A DNA stretch of 64,000 nucleotides from Ferrimonas balearica (GCF_019802055.1 NZ_JAHVHW010000007.1:186001-250000); one strand, 5' to 3'. Shown: positions 40,564-51,042, counted from the stretch's first letter. The notes: generated by a model not told the origin, from the letters alone. Translations and numbers: made by a program.

Positions 40564-43062
40564 TCAGAAATCGTAGGAGAGCTTCAGATAGTAAAAGCCG
40601 CCATTGAGCCCAACCGGGGCCGTAGCGGGATAGCGTGCGCCCGCGACGCCCTGCCAGGGGTGTTCATCAGCCCGTTGATCCAGCAGGTTCTGTGCGCCCA
40701 CGGAAGCGACGATTTGATCAGCGATCGGATAGCTCACCTCCGCATCCACAGTCCAAGCGTCGCTGCCTTCAATCGGGAAGATCTCCGAGTCGAGATGATC
40801 CTCAAAGTAGGCGCCGAAGTAGTTCAGACGCACCACCCCATCCCACTTGGCGACCTTGTGGTTTACCGACAGGCTGCCTTTGTGTTGTGGCAGGTTTTCC
40901 TCCAGCAGACGCACCTTGGTGACGCTGATGTTCTCCGGGTTGAAATCGGTCACCTCGGTCTGGTTCCAGTTGTAGGCGAGGGCGAAGCCGGTGTCGCCCC
41001 AATCGCTGCTCAGCCGGTAGTTCGCCACCAGATCAACCCCCTGGGTGGTGGTGTCGAAGTCGTTGGTAAAGTAACGCACGCTGTTGAAGCTGCTGGCGTC
41101 CAGGATGCCCTGGTCGAGCAGTGCCTGGATCTCAGCCTCGCTCAGTGTCAGCGGCGAGGTTTGGCTGATCCGGTCCTGCACCTCGATATGGTAGTAATCC
41201 AGGGTGACATACAGGTCACCCAGGGTGGCTACAGTGCCCAGGGTGTAGCTGAACGATTCCTCAGGCTCCAGTGGTTTACCCCCTTTCTGCACCGAAATCG
41301 GGTTGGTCGGAGGCAGAGTGGCCTGGTCCTGCAGGCCGATGGCGGAGAACTGAGTAGTGACATTGCGGACATTTTCCTGGCCCACGGTGGGGGCACGGAA
41401 ACCCGTATTGACGCTGCCACGCAGCTTGAATTCATCGGTCAGATCCCACAGGGCGGAGAGCTTGCCGTTGGTGGTGTCACCAAAGCTCTGGTAGTTCTCG
41501 TAACGCAGTGCCGCGGCGAGCAACAGGCTGTCGCCGATGCTTTTCTCGATATCGGTATAGAGGGCGATGTTCTCCCGGCTGTGTGAGCCCTGGTCACGGG
41601 GCTGGATGCCAGGGAAGCCGTTTGAACCGATGCTGAATCCTTGTGACGCCAGGGGACCGATGGTCCAGGAGGCCGGGTCACCGGCGTAGATTTCAAAGGT
41701 CTCCTTACGGTACTCCCCACCGAATGAGAGCACCCAGGTATCCATGGGGTAGGAGAAGTCGGCGTTAACGCCATTCTCAATCTGCACATAGCGGCCTGGA
41801 TTAAAGCGGGTGGGGGAGTTCGGCCCCATTGAAGCGTTCACCGTGTTGTTGATAAAGAAGTCCACTTCATTGCGGCCCACTCCGGCGCTGAAGTCGTAAA
41901 GCAGACCGGAAGCCCACTCGCCCTTGACCCCGGCGGTCAGGGAGAGGTCCAGCATGTCGCCGCCAAAACTTGGGGTAAACCCGCCGGGGAACCGCTCATA
42001 GAAGCTGAAACAGTCGGGGTCAGCGATAAGCTGAGCCAGCGCGTCCGGGTCGGGCACATCGTTGATGATGGGCACCACAGGACAGTGGCCCGATGCCCCG
42101 CCGGTGAGATCCCCCACCAGCAGGGTTTCGCCGCCATCAGCGGAGAAGACGCCACCACGGGTGTTGGGATTACGGAAGTAGAAGCCGCCGGTGGCGGTGC
42201 GCTCCGCCCAGTTGCCAAACAGGTAGGCATCGCTGCTGTCGCTGAGAGCAAGGCCGGCATTCAGGAACAGTTTGAAGTCCCGGTCAATCTCCGGTGAGCC
42301 CCACACCTGTGCCGGGTTGGCAACGGCACTGTTGCCTGTTGCGATCAATGCAGCGGCATCGTCACGCTGCACCGAGCGGCTGGTGGGCTTGGCGGTTTTG
42401 TATTCGGCACTGACATTGATAAAGCCCTGATCCGTCAGCGGCAAACCCAGATTGCCTGCCAGGTTCAGGGTATCCCCATCCCCCTCGTAGTATTTACCGT
42501 ATCGGGCCTGCACCGTGCCGCCCTGGTCGCTGTCCTTGAGCACAAAGTTGATCACGCCAGCAATGGCGTCAGAGCCATACTGGGCGGCAGCACCGTCCCG
42601 CAACACCTCCACCTGTTTCAGCGCAATCGAGGGGATAACCGACACATCCGTGGCCTGGGAGCCGTCGGAGATCCCGCCACCGAGAAAAGTGATGACCGCC
42701 GAGCGGTGACGTCGTTTTCCGTTCACCAGTACCAGGGTGCTGTCCGGTGACAGCCCCCTCAGGTTAGCGGGGCGCACCAGTGTGGCGGCGTCGGAGATGG
42801 GCTGGGCGTTGACGTTATAGGAGGGGACCACTTTGGTCAGCAGGTCATCCATATCGGTTGCCCCCTGACGTTCAAACTCCTCCTCGCCGATGATATCGAC
42901 CGGTACCGGAGAGTCGTCCACGGAGCGGGGCATGGCCCGGGTGCCGACCACGGCGATCCGTTCGACACGATTGTCTTCTTCGGCCCATACCGTCGTTGGC
43001 GTTGCGGAGAGGGGGGCAGAGATAGCCACGGCCAATGCCGTGCACTGCAGCGGTTTCGTCAT
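40564..43062 (-). CDS. TonB-dependent outer-membrane receptor
   Basis: 832-aa receptor. Signal peptide ends near TVWA; then a plug with ERIAVVGTRAMPRSV, GATDMDDLLTKVVPSYNVN, NLRGLSPDSTLVLVNGKRRHRSA, and QVEVLRDGAAAQYGSDAIAGVINFVLK, followed by a large barrel ending FYYLKLSYDF. The VLVNGKRRH and GGGISDGSQATDVSVIPS plug pattern belongs to the broad catecholate/peptide/carbohydrate-type receptors; the ligand is not clear. The start at 43062 has AAGGAAG upstream; the 33 codons before it do not look like protein. It is monocistronic. Confidence 0.9.
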   Translation of the reverse strand: MTKPLQCTALAVAISAPLSATPTTVWAEEDNRVERIAVVGTRAMPRSVDDSPVPVDIIGEEEFERQGATDMDDLLTKVVPSYNVNAQPISDAATLVRPANLRGLSPDSTLVLVNGKRRHRSAVITFLGGGISDGSQATDVSVIPSIALKQVEVLRDGAAAQYGSDAIAGVINFVLKDSDQGGTVQARYGKYYEGDGDTLNLAGNLGLPLTDQGFINVSAEYKTAKPTSRSVQRDDAAALIATGNSAVANPAQVWGSPEIDRDFKLFLNAGLALSDSSDAYLFGNWAERTATGGFYFRNPNTRGGVFSADGGETLLVGDLTGGASGHCPVVPIINDVPDPDALAQLIADPDCFSFYERFPGGFTPSFGGDMLDLSLTAGVKGEWASGLLYDFSAGVGRNEVDFFINNTVNASMGPNSPTRFNPGRYVQIENGVNADFSYPMDTWVLSFGGEYRKETFEIYAGDPASWTIGPLASQGFSIGSNGFPGIQPRDQGSHSRENIALYTDIEKSIGDSLLLAAALRYENYQSFGDTTNGKLSALWDLTDEFKLRGSVNTGFRAPTVGQENVRNVTTQFSAIGLQDQATLPPTNPISVQKGGKPLEPEESFSYTLGTVATLGDLYVTLDYYHIEVQDRISQTSPLTLSEAEIQALLDQGILDASSFNSVRYFTNDFDTTTQGVDLVANYRLSSDWGDTGFALAYNWNQTEVTDFNPENISVTKVRLLEENLPQHKGSLSVNHKVAKWDGVVRLNYFGAYFEDHLDSEIFPIEGSDAWTVDAEVSYPIADQIVASVGAQNLLDQRADEHPWQGVAGARYPATAPVGLNGGFYYLKLSYDF

Positions 43063-43235
43063 AGTCGCTTCCTTGTGAAGTAGGGTTGTGATGCCGCTTT
43101 TCCCGAATACCGCTGGGAGGCACTGGATGTAATGGCGGGGCAGTACGCCCGGCGATTTCAACCTATCCCGTTGAACTTTGAAGGGGCAATGGCGCAGGAG
43201 GGCTGTCTGGTAAGGCGTGTGTAAGTAACGTGGCG

Positions 43236-43778
43236 TCAGTGAACCATGGCCGCCAGGGCAATCAGCTGCTCGCGGATGCGATCCTGGGTCGCGCGCTCTT
43301 TCAGCTTTCCCTGTTCGTCAAAGGCAAGGTGGGCACCGCTGATCATGATCTCGGGCCGATTCAGCACCCAGGCGTTTAAGCACACCAACACCTGGCGCAG
43401 ATGGTACTGACAGCGGGCGGTACCCAGTCGGCCTGGACTGGCCCCCATGATGGCGACCGGCTTGTTATTGAACCCCTGTTGGTTGAAGCGGGAGAGCCAA
43501 TCGATGGCGTTCTTCAGGGGAGCGGGGATGGAGTAGTTGTACTCCGGGGTGATGATCAGCACCGCGTCGCTGGCACACAGTTGCTGATGCAGGTTGGTGG
43601 CTGCATCGGGAAAGCCGACGCTCTCAATGTCGGCGTTATAGAGGGGAAGGCCGCTGATCTCCGCAACCCGAAACTCCAGATGGTCAGGGGCAAGATCCAG
43701 CGCGTTAAGCATCAACTGCCGGTTGAGCGAATCGCGGCGCAAGCTGCCGCAGATCGCCAGGACGGAAATCGACTCCAT
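43236..43778 (-). CDS. NADPH-dependent FMN reductase (ChrR/YieF-like flavodoxin-fold quinone reductase)
   Basis: 180-aa flavoprotein. The FMN phosphate loop is CGSLRRDSLNRQL near the N-terminus, and the family signature is ITPEYNYSIPAPLKNAIDWLSR, followed by NNKPVAIMGASPGRLGTARCQYHLRQVL. These match the NADPH-dependent FMN reductase family (ChrR/azoreductase type) that reduces quinones, chromate or similar oxidants. It stands alone upstream of the TonB receptor gene in the same direction, 173 bp apart. Confidence 0.9.
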   Translation of the reverse strand: MESISVLAICGSLRRDSLNRQLMLNALDLAPDHLEFRVAEISGLPLYNADIESVGFPDAATNLHQQLCASDAVLIITPEYNYSIPAPLKNAIDWLSRFNQQGFNNKPVAIMGASPGRLGTARCQYHLRQVLVCLNAWVLNRPEIMISGAHLAFDEQGKLKERATQDRIREQLIALAAMVH

Positions 43779-44241
43779 GCTTCTGTTTCTCTTAACGGGA
43801 TATTCCTTGAGTGTAGATTTTCCGGCGCATTCCGCCGTTAAGCCGTGTCATACCGCCGGGGGTTCCGCCAAAGCCGACAATCCCCAATTGGTGATGCATT
43901 GCGATGGCGCCATAGCCAATGGTTATCAGCTGGTCCTATCACCTTGAGAAATCGGGGATCCGCCACTTAATTGAAGAGGCATCCGCCGTTGGGGGCGGTT
44001 CTTTTCCCCAACTTCGCCGATCTGGTAGGAGGAGTGGCACTTTGCCATGGTCCTGTCATTTGTCGGCGGGAAAGTGGGTGACGGTGGGCCCACCAAGCCC
44101 GCTCCCAGGGGCGTTGGTGTGGTTTTTCCACCTTTTGGCTCGAGGCTTTTGACGTGGATGTTTGGCCAGAAACTTTACGTTGCCGTAAACGTCAAAACTA
44201 CAGTAATCTTTGTAACAGTCGCATGACATTGGAGAGTAAAT
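43779..44241. other. 463-bp intergenic region upstream of the valine operon
   Basis: No convincing gene. It contains a perfect 12-bp palindrome GGTGGGCCCACC at 44083-44094, a short GTGG-TTTTT-CCAC hairpin near 44120, and, at the right end, an operator-like site and a promoter. The putative promoter is TTGCCG (44180-44185), 18-bp spacer, TAATCT (44204-44209). A 77-codon open frame at 43919-44152 lacks a credible ribosome binding site and looks like chance. Confidence 0.5.
44173..44196 (-). promoter_or_regulatory. LiuR-like operator before the valine/isoleucine operon
   Basis: On the plus strand CTTTACGTTGCCG followed by TAAACGTCAA, with TTTACG and CGTAAA as inverted half sites around TTGC. 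On the minus strand it begins TTGACGTTTACG, like the etfBA site. It overlaps the candidate -35 of the operon. Confidence 0.55.
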
Positions 44242-45426
44242 ATGGCTAAGGAACAGGCGATCGTGATTGCCGCCGCCACCCGCACCCCCATGGGAGGCTT
44301 TCAGGGCAGCTTGAGCAGCGTCCCCGCATCCGACCTGGCTGCCACCGCCATCAAGGCCGCCCTGGCGCAGGCCGGTCTGGCCGGTGAGCAGGTGGATGAA
44401 GTGCTGATGGGTTGTGTGCTGCCTGCCGGTCAGGGCCAGGCCCCGGCCCGACAGGCCACCCTTAAGGCGGAACTGCCTTTGGCGGTCGGTGCCACCACCG
44501 TCAACAAGGTGTGTGGCTCCGGCATGAAGACCGTGATGATGGCCCATGACCTGATCAAAGCGCAAAGCGCCGAAGTGGTGCTGGCTGGCGGTATGGAAAG
44601 CATGTCCCTTGCCCCTTATATGCTGGACAAGGCCCGCGCCGGTTACCGCATGGGTCACGGCAAGGTGCTGGATCACATGTTCCTGGATGGCCTGGAAGAC
44701 GCCTACACCGGTAAAGCGATGGGCACATTTGCCCAGGCAACCGCCGACAGCTACGGCCTGACCCGCGAGCAGATGGACAACTACGCGCTGGAAAGCCTTT
44801 CCCGCGCCAACGCCGCGATTGAATCCGGCGCCTTTACGGCGGAGATCACCCCGGTGACCCTGCAAACCCGCAAGGGAGAGTTGACCATCAGCGTGGATGA
44901 GCAGCCCGGTAACGCCCGCCCCGAGAAGATCCCGTCACTGCGTCCCGCCTTTGCCAAAGAGGGCACCATTACGGCCGCCAACTCCAGCTCCATCTCCGAC
45001 GGCGCCGCTGCCCTGGTGGTGACCTCTGAAGCCTATGCCGAGGCCAATGGCCTGCCGGTTCTGGCCCGTATCGTGGGTCACAGCACCCATGCTCAGGAGC
45101 CCGGCGAGTTCACCATCGCGCCCATTGGCGCCGTCACTAAGCTGCTGAACAAGCTGGAGTGGACCAGCAACGATGTGGACCTGTGGGAGATCAACGAGGC
45201 GTTTGCCATGGTCACCATGCTGGCGATTCAGGAACTTGGCCTCGACCACGGCAAAGTGAACGTCAACGGAGGCGCCTGTGCATTGGGTCATCCGATTGGC
45301 TGCTCCGGTGCCCGGGTGATCGTCACCCTGATCCACGCCCTCAAGGCCCGTGGCCTGAAACGCGGTGTTGCCAGCCTCTGTATTGGCGGCGGCGAAGCGA
45401 CCGCACTGGCGGTGGAACTGCCTTAA
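44242..45426 (+). CDS. Acetyl-CoA C-acetyltransferase (thiolase)
   Basis: 394-aa thiolase. The nucleophile Cys is in [16 protein letters not shown] (about residue 90), His in [18 protein letters not shown] and the acid/base Cys in [11 protein letters not shown]. The length and NEAFA motif fit degradative/biosynthetic acetoacetyl-CoA thiolases. First gene of an operon with valine enzymes; it can cleave acetoacetyl-CoA (from the sco step) or 2-methylacetoacetyl-CoA from isoleucine. GGAG lies upstream of the ATG, and a LiuR-like operator in the promoter. Confidence 0.93.
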   Translation: MAKEQAIVIAAATRTPMGGFQGSLSSVPASDLAATAIKAALAQAGLAGEQVDEVLMGCVLPAGQGQAPARQATLKAELPLAVGATTVNKVCGSGMKTVMMAHDLIKAQSAEVVLAGGMESMSLAPYMLDKARAGYRMGHGKVLDHMFLDGLEDAYTGKAMGTFAQATADSYGLTREQMDNYALESLSRANAAIESGAFTAEITPVTLQTRKGELTISVDEQPGNARPEKIPSLRPAFAKEGTITAANSSSISDGAAALVVTSEAYAEANGLPVLARIVGHSTHAQEPGEFTIAPIGAVTKLLNKLEWTSNDVDLWEINEAFAMVTMLAIQELGLDHGKVNVNGGACALGHPIGCSGARVIVTLIHALKARGLKRGVASLCIGGGEATALAVELP

Positions 45427-45501
45427 TCAACTGACACTGCCGCCGACCCAATAACAACAACTCTGGTCGGCGGCTTGGTTTTATCTGGGAGAAGCAACAC
45501 C

Positions 45502-46995
45502 ATGACAGAACAAGTACATCATCTGATCGGCGGCGAATATCTGACCGGTCAGGGCACTGACACCATTAACGTCACCAACCCCGCCAACAACCAGCCGATC
45601 GCTCAACTCAACGTGGCTACTGCTGCCGAGGTCAATCAGGCGGTGGCTGCTGCCAAGGCCGCTCAGCGTGAGTGGAAAGAGGTGGCGGTTTCCGAGCGCG
45701 CTCGCGTGATGCTGCGTTACCAGCACCTGCTCAAGACCCATCATGATGAGTTGGCCACCATTCTGGCCAAGGAGACCGGCAAAACCTTTGAGGATGCCAA
45801 GGGCGATGTGTGGCGGGGCATTGAGGTGGTGGAACAGGCCGCCAATATTGCCAGCATGATGATGGGCGAGACGGTGGAAAACGTGGCTCGCGGCATCGAC
45901 AGCTACAGCTACATTCAGCCGCTGGGCGTGTGTGTGGGCATCACCCCGTTTAACTTCCCCGCCATGATCCCCCTGTGGATGTTCCCGATGGCGATCGCCT
46001 GCGGTAACGGCTTTGTGCTCAAGCCCTCCGAGCAGGACCCGATGACCCCGATGCGTCTGGCGGAACTGTTTGAACAGGCCGGCGCGCCCAAGGGGCTGCT
46101 CAATGTGGTTCACGGCACCAAGGATGCGGTGGATCAACTGTTGACCCATCAGGACGTTAAGGCGATCTCCTTTGTGGGCTCGGTGCCTGTCGGTCAGTAC
46201 ATCTACAAGACCGGCACCGAGAACATGAAGCGGGTACAGGCGTTCGCCGGTGCCAAGAACCACATGGTGATCATGCCTGACGCAGACAAGCAGACGGTGA
46301 TCAACCAACTGGTGGGTGCCTCTGTGGGCGCTGCCGGTCAGCGCTGCATGGCGATCTCTGTGGCGGTCTTTGTGGGCAACACCAAAGAGTGGGTCCCGGA
46401 AGTGGCCGAGGCGGTTGCCAAGGTGCGTCCCGGCCTGTGGGATGATCCGGATGCCGGTTACGGCCCGCTGATCAACCCGGCAGCCAAAGCCCGGGTGCTG
46501 GAGCTGATCCAGTCCGGCAAGGATGAGGGCGCCAACTGCCTGGTGGACGGTTCCGACTTCACCGTTCCGGGCCATGAGTCTGGCAACTGGGTTGGCCCGA
46601 CCGTGTTCTCCGGTGTGACCCCTGAGATGCGCATCTATAAAGAGGAGATCTTCGGCCCGGTACTCTCCTGCACCGAGGTGGACACCCTCGCTGACGCCAT
46701 CGCGCTGGTGAACGCCAACCCCTTCGGTAACGGCACCTCCATCTTTACCAACTCCGGGGCTGCGGCCCGCAAGTACCAGCATGAGATTGAAGTGGGCCAG
46801 GTTGGGATCAACATCCCGATTCCGGTGCCGCTGCCCTTCTTCTCCTTTACCGGCTGGAAGAACTCCTTCTATGGCGACCTGCACGCCTACGGCAAGCAGG
46901 CGGTGCGCTTCTACACCGAGACCAAGACGGTAACGGCCCGCTGGCCGGAATCCGGGATTGTGGAAGGTCAGAACCTGACCATCGCCCTGAAGTAA
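45502..46995 (+). CDS. mmsA: CoA-acylating methylmalonate-semialdehyde dehydrogenase
   Basis: 497-aa aldehyde dehydrogenase that turns (methyl)malonate semialdehyde into propionyl-CoA or acetyl-CoA in valine degradation. The active Cys is in [17 protein letters not shown] (about residue 283), and MmsA-type stretches include [46 protein letters not shown], and [23 protein letters not shown]. The start at 45502 has GGGAGAAG before it; nine earlier codons are excluded. Product propionyl-CoA links to the propionyl-CoA metabolism suggested by the PrpE-like gene at 23751. Confidence 0.96.
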   Translation: MTEQVHHLIGGEYLTGQGTDTINVTNPANNQPIAQLNVATAAEVNQAVAAAKAAQREWKEVAVSERARVMLRYQHLLKTHHDELATILAKETGKTFEDAKGDVWRGIEVVEQAANIASMMMGETVENVARGIDSYSYIQPLGVCVGITPFNFPAMIPLWMFPMAIACGNGFVLKPSEQDPMTPMRLAELFEQAGAPKGLLNVVHGTKDAVDQLLTHQDVKAISFVGSVPVGQYIYKTGTENMKRVQAFAGAKNHMVIMPDADKQTVINQLVGASVGAAGQRCMAISVAVFVGNTKEWVPEVAEAVAKVRPGLWDDPDAGYGPLINPAAKARVLELIQSGKDEGANCLVDGSDFTVPGHESGNWVGPTVFSGVTPEMRIYKEEIFGPVLSCTEVDTLADAIALVNANPFGNGTSIFTNSGAAARKYQHEIEVGQVGINIPIPVPLPFFSFTGWKNSFYGDLHAYGKQAVRFYTETKTVTARWPESGIVEGQNLTIALK

Positions 46996-47005
46996 GGAGA
47001 GCGGC

Positions 47006-48163
47006 ATGAACTTTAACCTGACTGAAGACCAACAGGCCTTTATCGACGCCGCGCGCCAGTTTGCCGAAGCGGAGCTGGCCCCCTTTGCCGCAGAGTGGGA
47101 TGAGAAGCACCACTTCCCGAAGGACGTGATTCAGCGTGCTGGTGAGCTGGGCTTCTGCAGCCTCTATACCCCGGAAGATGCCGGTGGCCTGGGCCTGCCC
47201 CGCCTCGACAGCGCACTGATCTTCGAGGAACTGGCCAAGGGCTGTACCGCCACCACGGCGATGATCACCATCCACAATATGGCCACCTGGATGGTGGCCA
47301 GCTGGGGCACGGAACAACTCAAGTCTGAGTGGTGTCCGGAGCTGGTGACCGGCGAAAAACTGGCTTCCTACTGTCTGACTGAACCGGGCGCCGGTTCTGA
47401 CGCCGCGAGCCTGCGTACCAAGGCGGTTCGGGAAGGGGACGAGTACGTCATCAACGGCAGCAAGATGTTCATCTCCGGTGCGGGCGCCACTGAACTGATG
47501 GTGGTGATGTGCCGCACCGGCGAGGATGGCCCGAAAGGGATCTCCGCCATTGCGGTGCCCGCCGATGCACAGGGGATCAGCTACGGTAAGCCAGAGGACA
47601 AGATGGGCTGGAATGCCCAGCCAACCCGCCTGGTGACCTTTGAGAATGTGCGGGTGCCGGTAACCAACCTGCTGGGTGAAGAGGGACAGGGCTTCACTTT
47701 CGCCATGAAGGGTCTGGATGGCGGTCGCATCAATATTGCCGCCTGTTCACTGGGTACCGCACAGGCGGCCCTGGAGCGTGCGCAGCAGTACATGACGGAG
47801 CGCAAGCAGTTTGGTAAGCCGTTGGCGGCGTTCCAGGCACTGCAGTTCAAGCTGGCGGACATGGCCACGGAACTGGTGGCAGCGCGGCAGATGGTCCGTC
47901 TGGCGGCATTCAAGCTGGACAGCAATGACCCGGAGAAAACCGCCTACTGCGCCATGGCCAAGCGCTTTGCCACTGACGTGGGCTTCACCGTCTGTAACGA
48001 AGCGCTGCAGATCCATGGCGGTTACGGTTACATCCGGGAGTACCCGCTTGAGCGCCATGTTCGTGATGTTCGGGTGCATCAGATCCTGGAGGGCACCAAC
48101 GAGATCATGCGTCTGATCGTGGCCCGCCGTCTGCTGGATGAGCACGCCGGCGAGATCCTCTGA
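47006..48163 (+). CDS. Acyl-CoA dehydrogenase, probable isobutyryl-CoA dehydrogenase
   Basis: 385-aa flavoenzyme that passes electrons to ETF. Motifs: CLTEPGAGSDAASLRTKA, YVINGSKMFISGAGATELMVVM, DGGRINIAACSLGTAQAALERAQQYM and LQIHGGYGYIREYPLERHVRDVR, ending QILEGTNEIMRLIVARRLL. The catalytic Glu is at the common EGT position, unlike liuA. Placement between mmsA and the hydratase, and the ACAD8-like stretch FNLTEDQQAF, point to isobutyryl-CoA as substrate (valine pathway). GGAG precedes the ATG. Confidence 0.9.
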   Translation: MNFNLTEDQQAFIDAARQFAEAELAPFAAEWDEKHHFPKDVIQRAGELGFCSLYTPEDAGGLGLPRLDSALIFEELAKGCTATTAMITIHNMATWMVASWGTEQLKSEWCPELVTGEKLASYCLTEPGAGSDAASLRTKAVREGDEYVINGSKMFISGAGATELMVVMCRTGEDGPKGISAIAVPADAQGISYGKPEDKMGWNAQPTRLVTFENVRVPVTNLLGEEGQGFTFAMKGLDGGRINIAACSLGTAQAALERAQQYMTERKQFGKPLAAFQALQFKLADMATELVAARQMVRLAAFKLDSNDPEKTAYCAMAKRFATDVGFTVCNEALQIHGGYGYIREYPLERHVRDVRVHQILEGTNEIMRLIVARRLLDEHAGEIL

Positions 48164-48219
48164 GTTCATTGAACGGGGCCGTTATCGGCCCCGCTGCAAT
48201 ACAACAGGAAGCTTTTGAG

Positions 48220-48993
48220 ATGGAATTTATCAAGCTGGAGCAGCGTGGCCACACCGCGCTGGTCACCATCAACAACCCGCCCGCCAACACCTGGACCGAG
48301 CAGAGCCTGGGTGAACTGAAAACCCTGGTGGAGGAACTGAACGCCAACCGGGAAATCTACGCGCTGGTGCTCACCGGAGAGGGGGAGAAATTCTTCTCCG
48401 CCGGGGCGGACCTCAAACTGTTCGCCGAGGGCGATAAAGCCGTTGCCGTAACCATGGCTCGTCGATTTGGCCAGGCCTTTGAAGCCCTTTCCGCCTTCCG
48501 GGGCGTTTCCATTGCCGCCATCAACGGCTACGCCATGGGGGGTGGGCTGGAAGTGGCGCTGGCTTGTGATATCCGCATCGCGGAGAGCCAGGCGCAGATG
48601 GCGTTGCCGGAAGCCACCGTTGGCCTGCTGCCCTGTGCTGGTGGCACCCAGAACCTGACCGCGCTGGTGGGTGAGGGCTGGGCCAAGCGGATGATCCTCT
48701 GTGGTGAGCGTGTGGATGCGGCACAGGCCGAGAAGATCGGCTTGGTTGAGCAGGTGGTCGGCACTGGCACCGCCGTGGAGGTGGCCCTGGCCCTGGCGGA
48801 AAAGGTGGGCAAGCAAAGCCCGGTGGCGGTCGCTGCCTGCAAAACCTTGATTCAGGCCGGTCGCGAGATGCCTCGCGGTCAGGCACTGGGCATCGAGCGG
48901 GAGCTGTTTGTGGACCTGTTCGACAGCGAAGATCAAAAAGAAGGGGTACAGGCGTTTCTGGAGAAGCGCCGTGCCGAATGGAAGAACCGATAG
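48220..48993 (+). CDS. Enoyl-CoA hydratase, probable methacrylyl-CoA hydratase
   Basis: 257-aa crotonase. Both catalytic Glu are visible: in GYAMGGGLEVALACDIRIA and in MALPEATVGLLPCAGGTQNL; the oxyanion hole lies in FFSAGADLKLF. In this operon it should add water to methacrylyl-CoA to give 3-hydroxyisobutyryl-CoA. The start at 48220 follows AGGAAG; a frame extending to 48169 has no such site. The next gene is the hydrolase for its product. Confidence 0.9.
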   Translation: MEFIKLEQRGHTALVTINNPPANTWTEQSLGELKTLVEELNANREIYALVLTGEGEKFFSAGADLKLFAEGDKAVAVTMARRFGQAFEALSAFRGVSIAAINGYAMGGGLEVALACDIRIAESQAQMALPEATVGLLPCAGGTQNLTALVGEGWAKRMILCGERVDAAQAEKIGLVEQVVGTGTAVEVALALAEKVGKQSPVAVAACKTLIQAGREMPRGQALGIERELFVDLFDSEDQKEGVQAFLEKRRAEWKNR

Positions 48994-49007
48994 GAGAGAC
49001 CACCACG

Positions 49008-50135
49008 ATGACAGCGCCAGTGCTTTTTTCCGTTCTGACTGCGGATAACGGACGCCAGATTGGTGTGGCCACCCTGAACAGCGAGAAGTCGCTGAATGCC
49101 CTCTCTCTGGAGATGGTGGACCAACTTCAGGCTCAACTGCAGAGCTGGCAGGAGGATGAGGCCATCGTCTGCGTCTGGCTGCAGGGTGCCGGTGAGAAGG
49201 CGTTCTGTGCGGGCGGCGACATTCGCGCCATGCACCAAGCCGCATCGGAGCATCCCGGTGAGCAGACTCCGGAAGTGGAGGCGTTCTTTACCCGGGAATA
49301 CCGCCTGGACTACCTGATCCATCGCTATGCCAAGCCTGTTATCGTCTGGGGCAGCGGCATTGTGATGGGGGGCGGTCTGGGCCTGATGGCGGGTGCCAGC
49401 CACCGGTTGGTGACCGAAACCTCCCGCATCGCCATGCCGGAGATCACCATCGGACTCTATCCGGATGTGGGGGGCACCTGGTTCCTCAACCGCATGCCGG
49501 GCCACTGTGGTCGCTTCCTGGGGTTGACCGGCTACAGCATGAACGGCGCCGATGTCCGCTACGTTGGGCTGGCGGATCATCTGGTCTCCAGCGAGCGCCG
49601 GGACAACCTGCTGCAATCCCTACTGACCCTGGGTTGGCAGGAGGATCCCCGCGCCAACCATGACCTGCTCAGCGGTTACCTGCGTGGCATTGAGGAGCAG
49701 GACCTGCCACAGATGCCGCACAGCACACTGCACGAATCCCAGGCCCTGATCGATGAACTGATGGCGGGCAGCAGCCTGGAGTTGATCGCGGAGCGAATGG
49801 CGGCTCTGGATACGGAAGATAAGTGGTTGGCGCGTGCCCGTAAGAGCTTCCTGGCGGGCAGCCCCATTACCGCGCATCTGGTTTGGCACCAGCTCACTTG
49901 TTGCGGAGATCTGCCGCTGGAAACCGTATTCCAGCGGGAGCTGATCTGGTCTGTGCGCTGTGCGGAACTGGGGGATTTTGTGGAGGGCGTTCGGGCTCTC
50001 CTGATCGACAAGGATGGGCAACCCCAGTGGCGCTATCACGACATTGCGTCGGTACCTGCCTCACTGATGGCCCAGATGTTAACCAGCCCATGGGATACCC
50101 ATCCCCTGGCCGACCTGACGGAGACCCAATCATGA
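49008..50135 (+). CDS. 3-hydroxyisobutyryl-CoA hydrolase
   Basis: 375-aa crotonase-fold thioester hydrolase that releases 3-hydroxyisobutyrate in valine degradation. Family stretches: GAGEKAFCAGGDIRAMHQA, GSGIVMGGGLGLMAGASHRLV, and the catalytic Glu in AMPEITIGLYPDVGGTWFLNRMPG, all typical of HIBCH. The longer C-terminal region distinguishes it from plain hydratases. The start at 49008 has GGAGAGA nine bases upstream. Its stop codon overlaps the mmsB start as ATGA. Confidence 0.93.
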   Translation: MTAPVLFSVLTADNGRQIGVATLNSEKSLNALSLEMVDQLQAQLQSWQEDEAIVCVWLQGAGEKAFCAGGDIRAMHQAASEHPGEQTPEVEAFFTREYRLDYLIHRYAKPVIVWGSGIVMGGGLGLMAGASHRLVTETSRIAMPEITIGLYPDVGGTWFLNRMPGHCGRFLGLTGYSMNGADVRYVGLADHLVSSERRDNLLQSLLTLGWQEDPRANHDLLSGYLRGIEEQDLPQMPHSTLHESQALIDELMAGSSLELIAERMAALDTEDKWLARARKSFLAGSPITAHLVWHQLTCCGDLPLETVFQRELIWSVRCAELGDFVEGVRALLIDKDGQPQWRYHDIASVPASLMAQMLTSPWDTHPLADLTETQS

Positions 50136-51022
50136 CCACCATCGCCTTTATCGGTTTGGGAAATATGGGCGGGCCGATGGCTCGCAACTTGGTAAAAGCC
50201 GGTCGCAGCGTTCGCGTATTTGACCTGAACCAGGAAGCGGTACACGCGCTGGCGGAAGCGGGCGCCTTCGCCTGTCACAGCGTCTGTGGCGCCGTGGCCG
50301 GAGCGGACGTGGTGATCACCATGTTGCCGGCGGGCAAGCATGTGCGCAGCCTCTACCTCGGTGAGGAGGGGATCATCAATACCGTCGCCAGCGACACCTT
50401 GTTGATCGACTGCTCAACCATCGATGCGGCCAGTGCCGTGACGGTCGCAGAAGCGGCAGCGGCCAAAGGGCTGGAGTTCGTGGATGCGCCGGTTTCCGGT
50501 GGTACCGCCGGTGCGGCAGCGGGAACACTGACCTTTATCTGCGGCGGCAGCGATGCCGGATATGAAGCGGCAAAGCCGGTGCTGGAACAGATGGGCGCCA
50601 ACATCTTTCATGCTGGCGGACCGGGGGCGGGCCAGGTCGCGAAGATCTGCAACAACATGCTGCTCTCCGTACTGATGGTGGGCACCAGTGAAGCGTTGCA
50701 ACTGGGTCGTCATCATGGTCTGGATCCCAAGGTGCTCTCGGAAATCATGAAGGTCAGCTCCGGTGGTAACTGGACCCTGGAGAAGTACAACCCCTGCCCG
50801 GGGGTGATGGAAGCGACTCCGGCCAGCAATGGCTACCAGGGAGGCTTTATGGTGGACCTGATGGCCAAGGATCTCGGCCTGGCGATGGAGACCGCGACTC
50901 AAAGTGGCAGCGCCACACCAATGGGGGCGCTGGCTACCAGCCTGTATCGGATGCACGCGGCGGCGGGTAACGGCAAGCGGGATTTCTCCAGCATCTTCGA
51001 ACAGTTTGAAAAGGACGCCTGA
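50132..51022 (+). CDS. mmsB: 3-hydroxyisobutyrate dehydrogenase
   Basis: 296-aa NAD-dependent beta-hydroxyacid dehydrogenase oxidising 3-hydroxyisobutyrate to methylmalonate semialdehyde, the substrate of mmsA. Rossmann start [18 protein letters not shown], substrate motif [22 protein letters not shown], catalytic Lys in [14 protein letters not shown]. The start ATG at 50132 overlaps the preceding stop (ATGA) and gives the expected N-terminus; a longer upstream frame from 49883 lies within the hydrolase gene and is not coding. Confidence 0.96.
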   Translation: MTTIAFIGLGNMGGPMARNLVKAGRSVRVFDLNQEAVHALAEAGAFACHSVCGAVAGADVVITMLPAGKHVRSLYLGEEGIINTVASDTLLIDCSTIDAASAVTVAEAAAAKGLEFVDAPVSGGTAGAAAGTLTFICGGSDAGYEAAKPVLEQMGANIFHAGGPGAGQVAKICNNMLLSVLMVGTSEALQLGRHHGLDPKVLSEIMKVSSGGNWTLEKYNPCPGVMEATPASNGYQGGFMVDLMAKDLGLAMETATQSGSATPMGALATSLYRMHAAAGNGKRDFSSIFEQFEKDA

Positions 51023-51042
51023 TCTCAGGCGAGGTAACGGAT

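Noticed and set aside
43919-44152. 77-codon open frame in the gap before the thiolase gene
   Set aside because: No ribosome binding site, many Trp, Ser and Arg, no family; considered chance.
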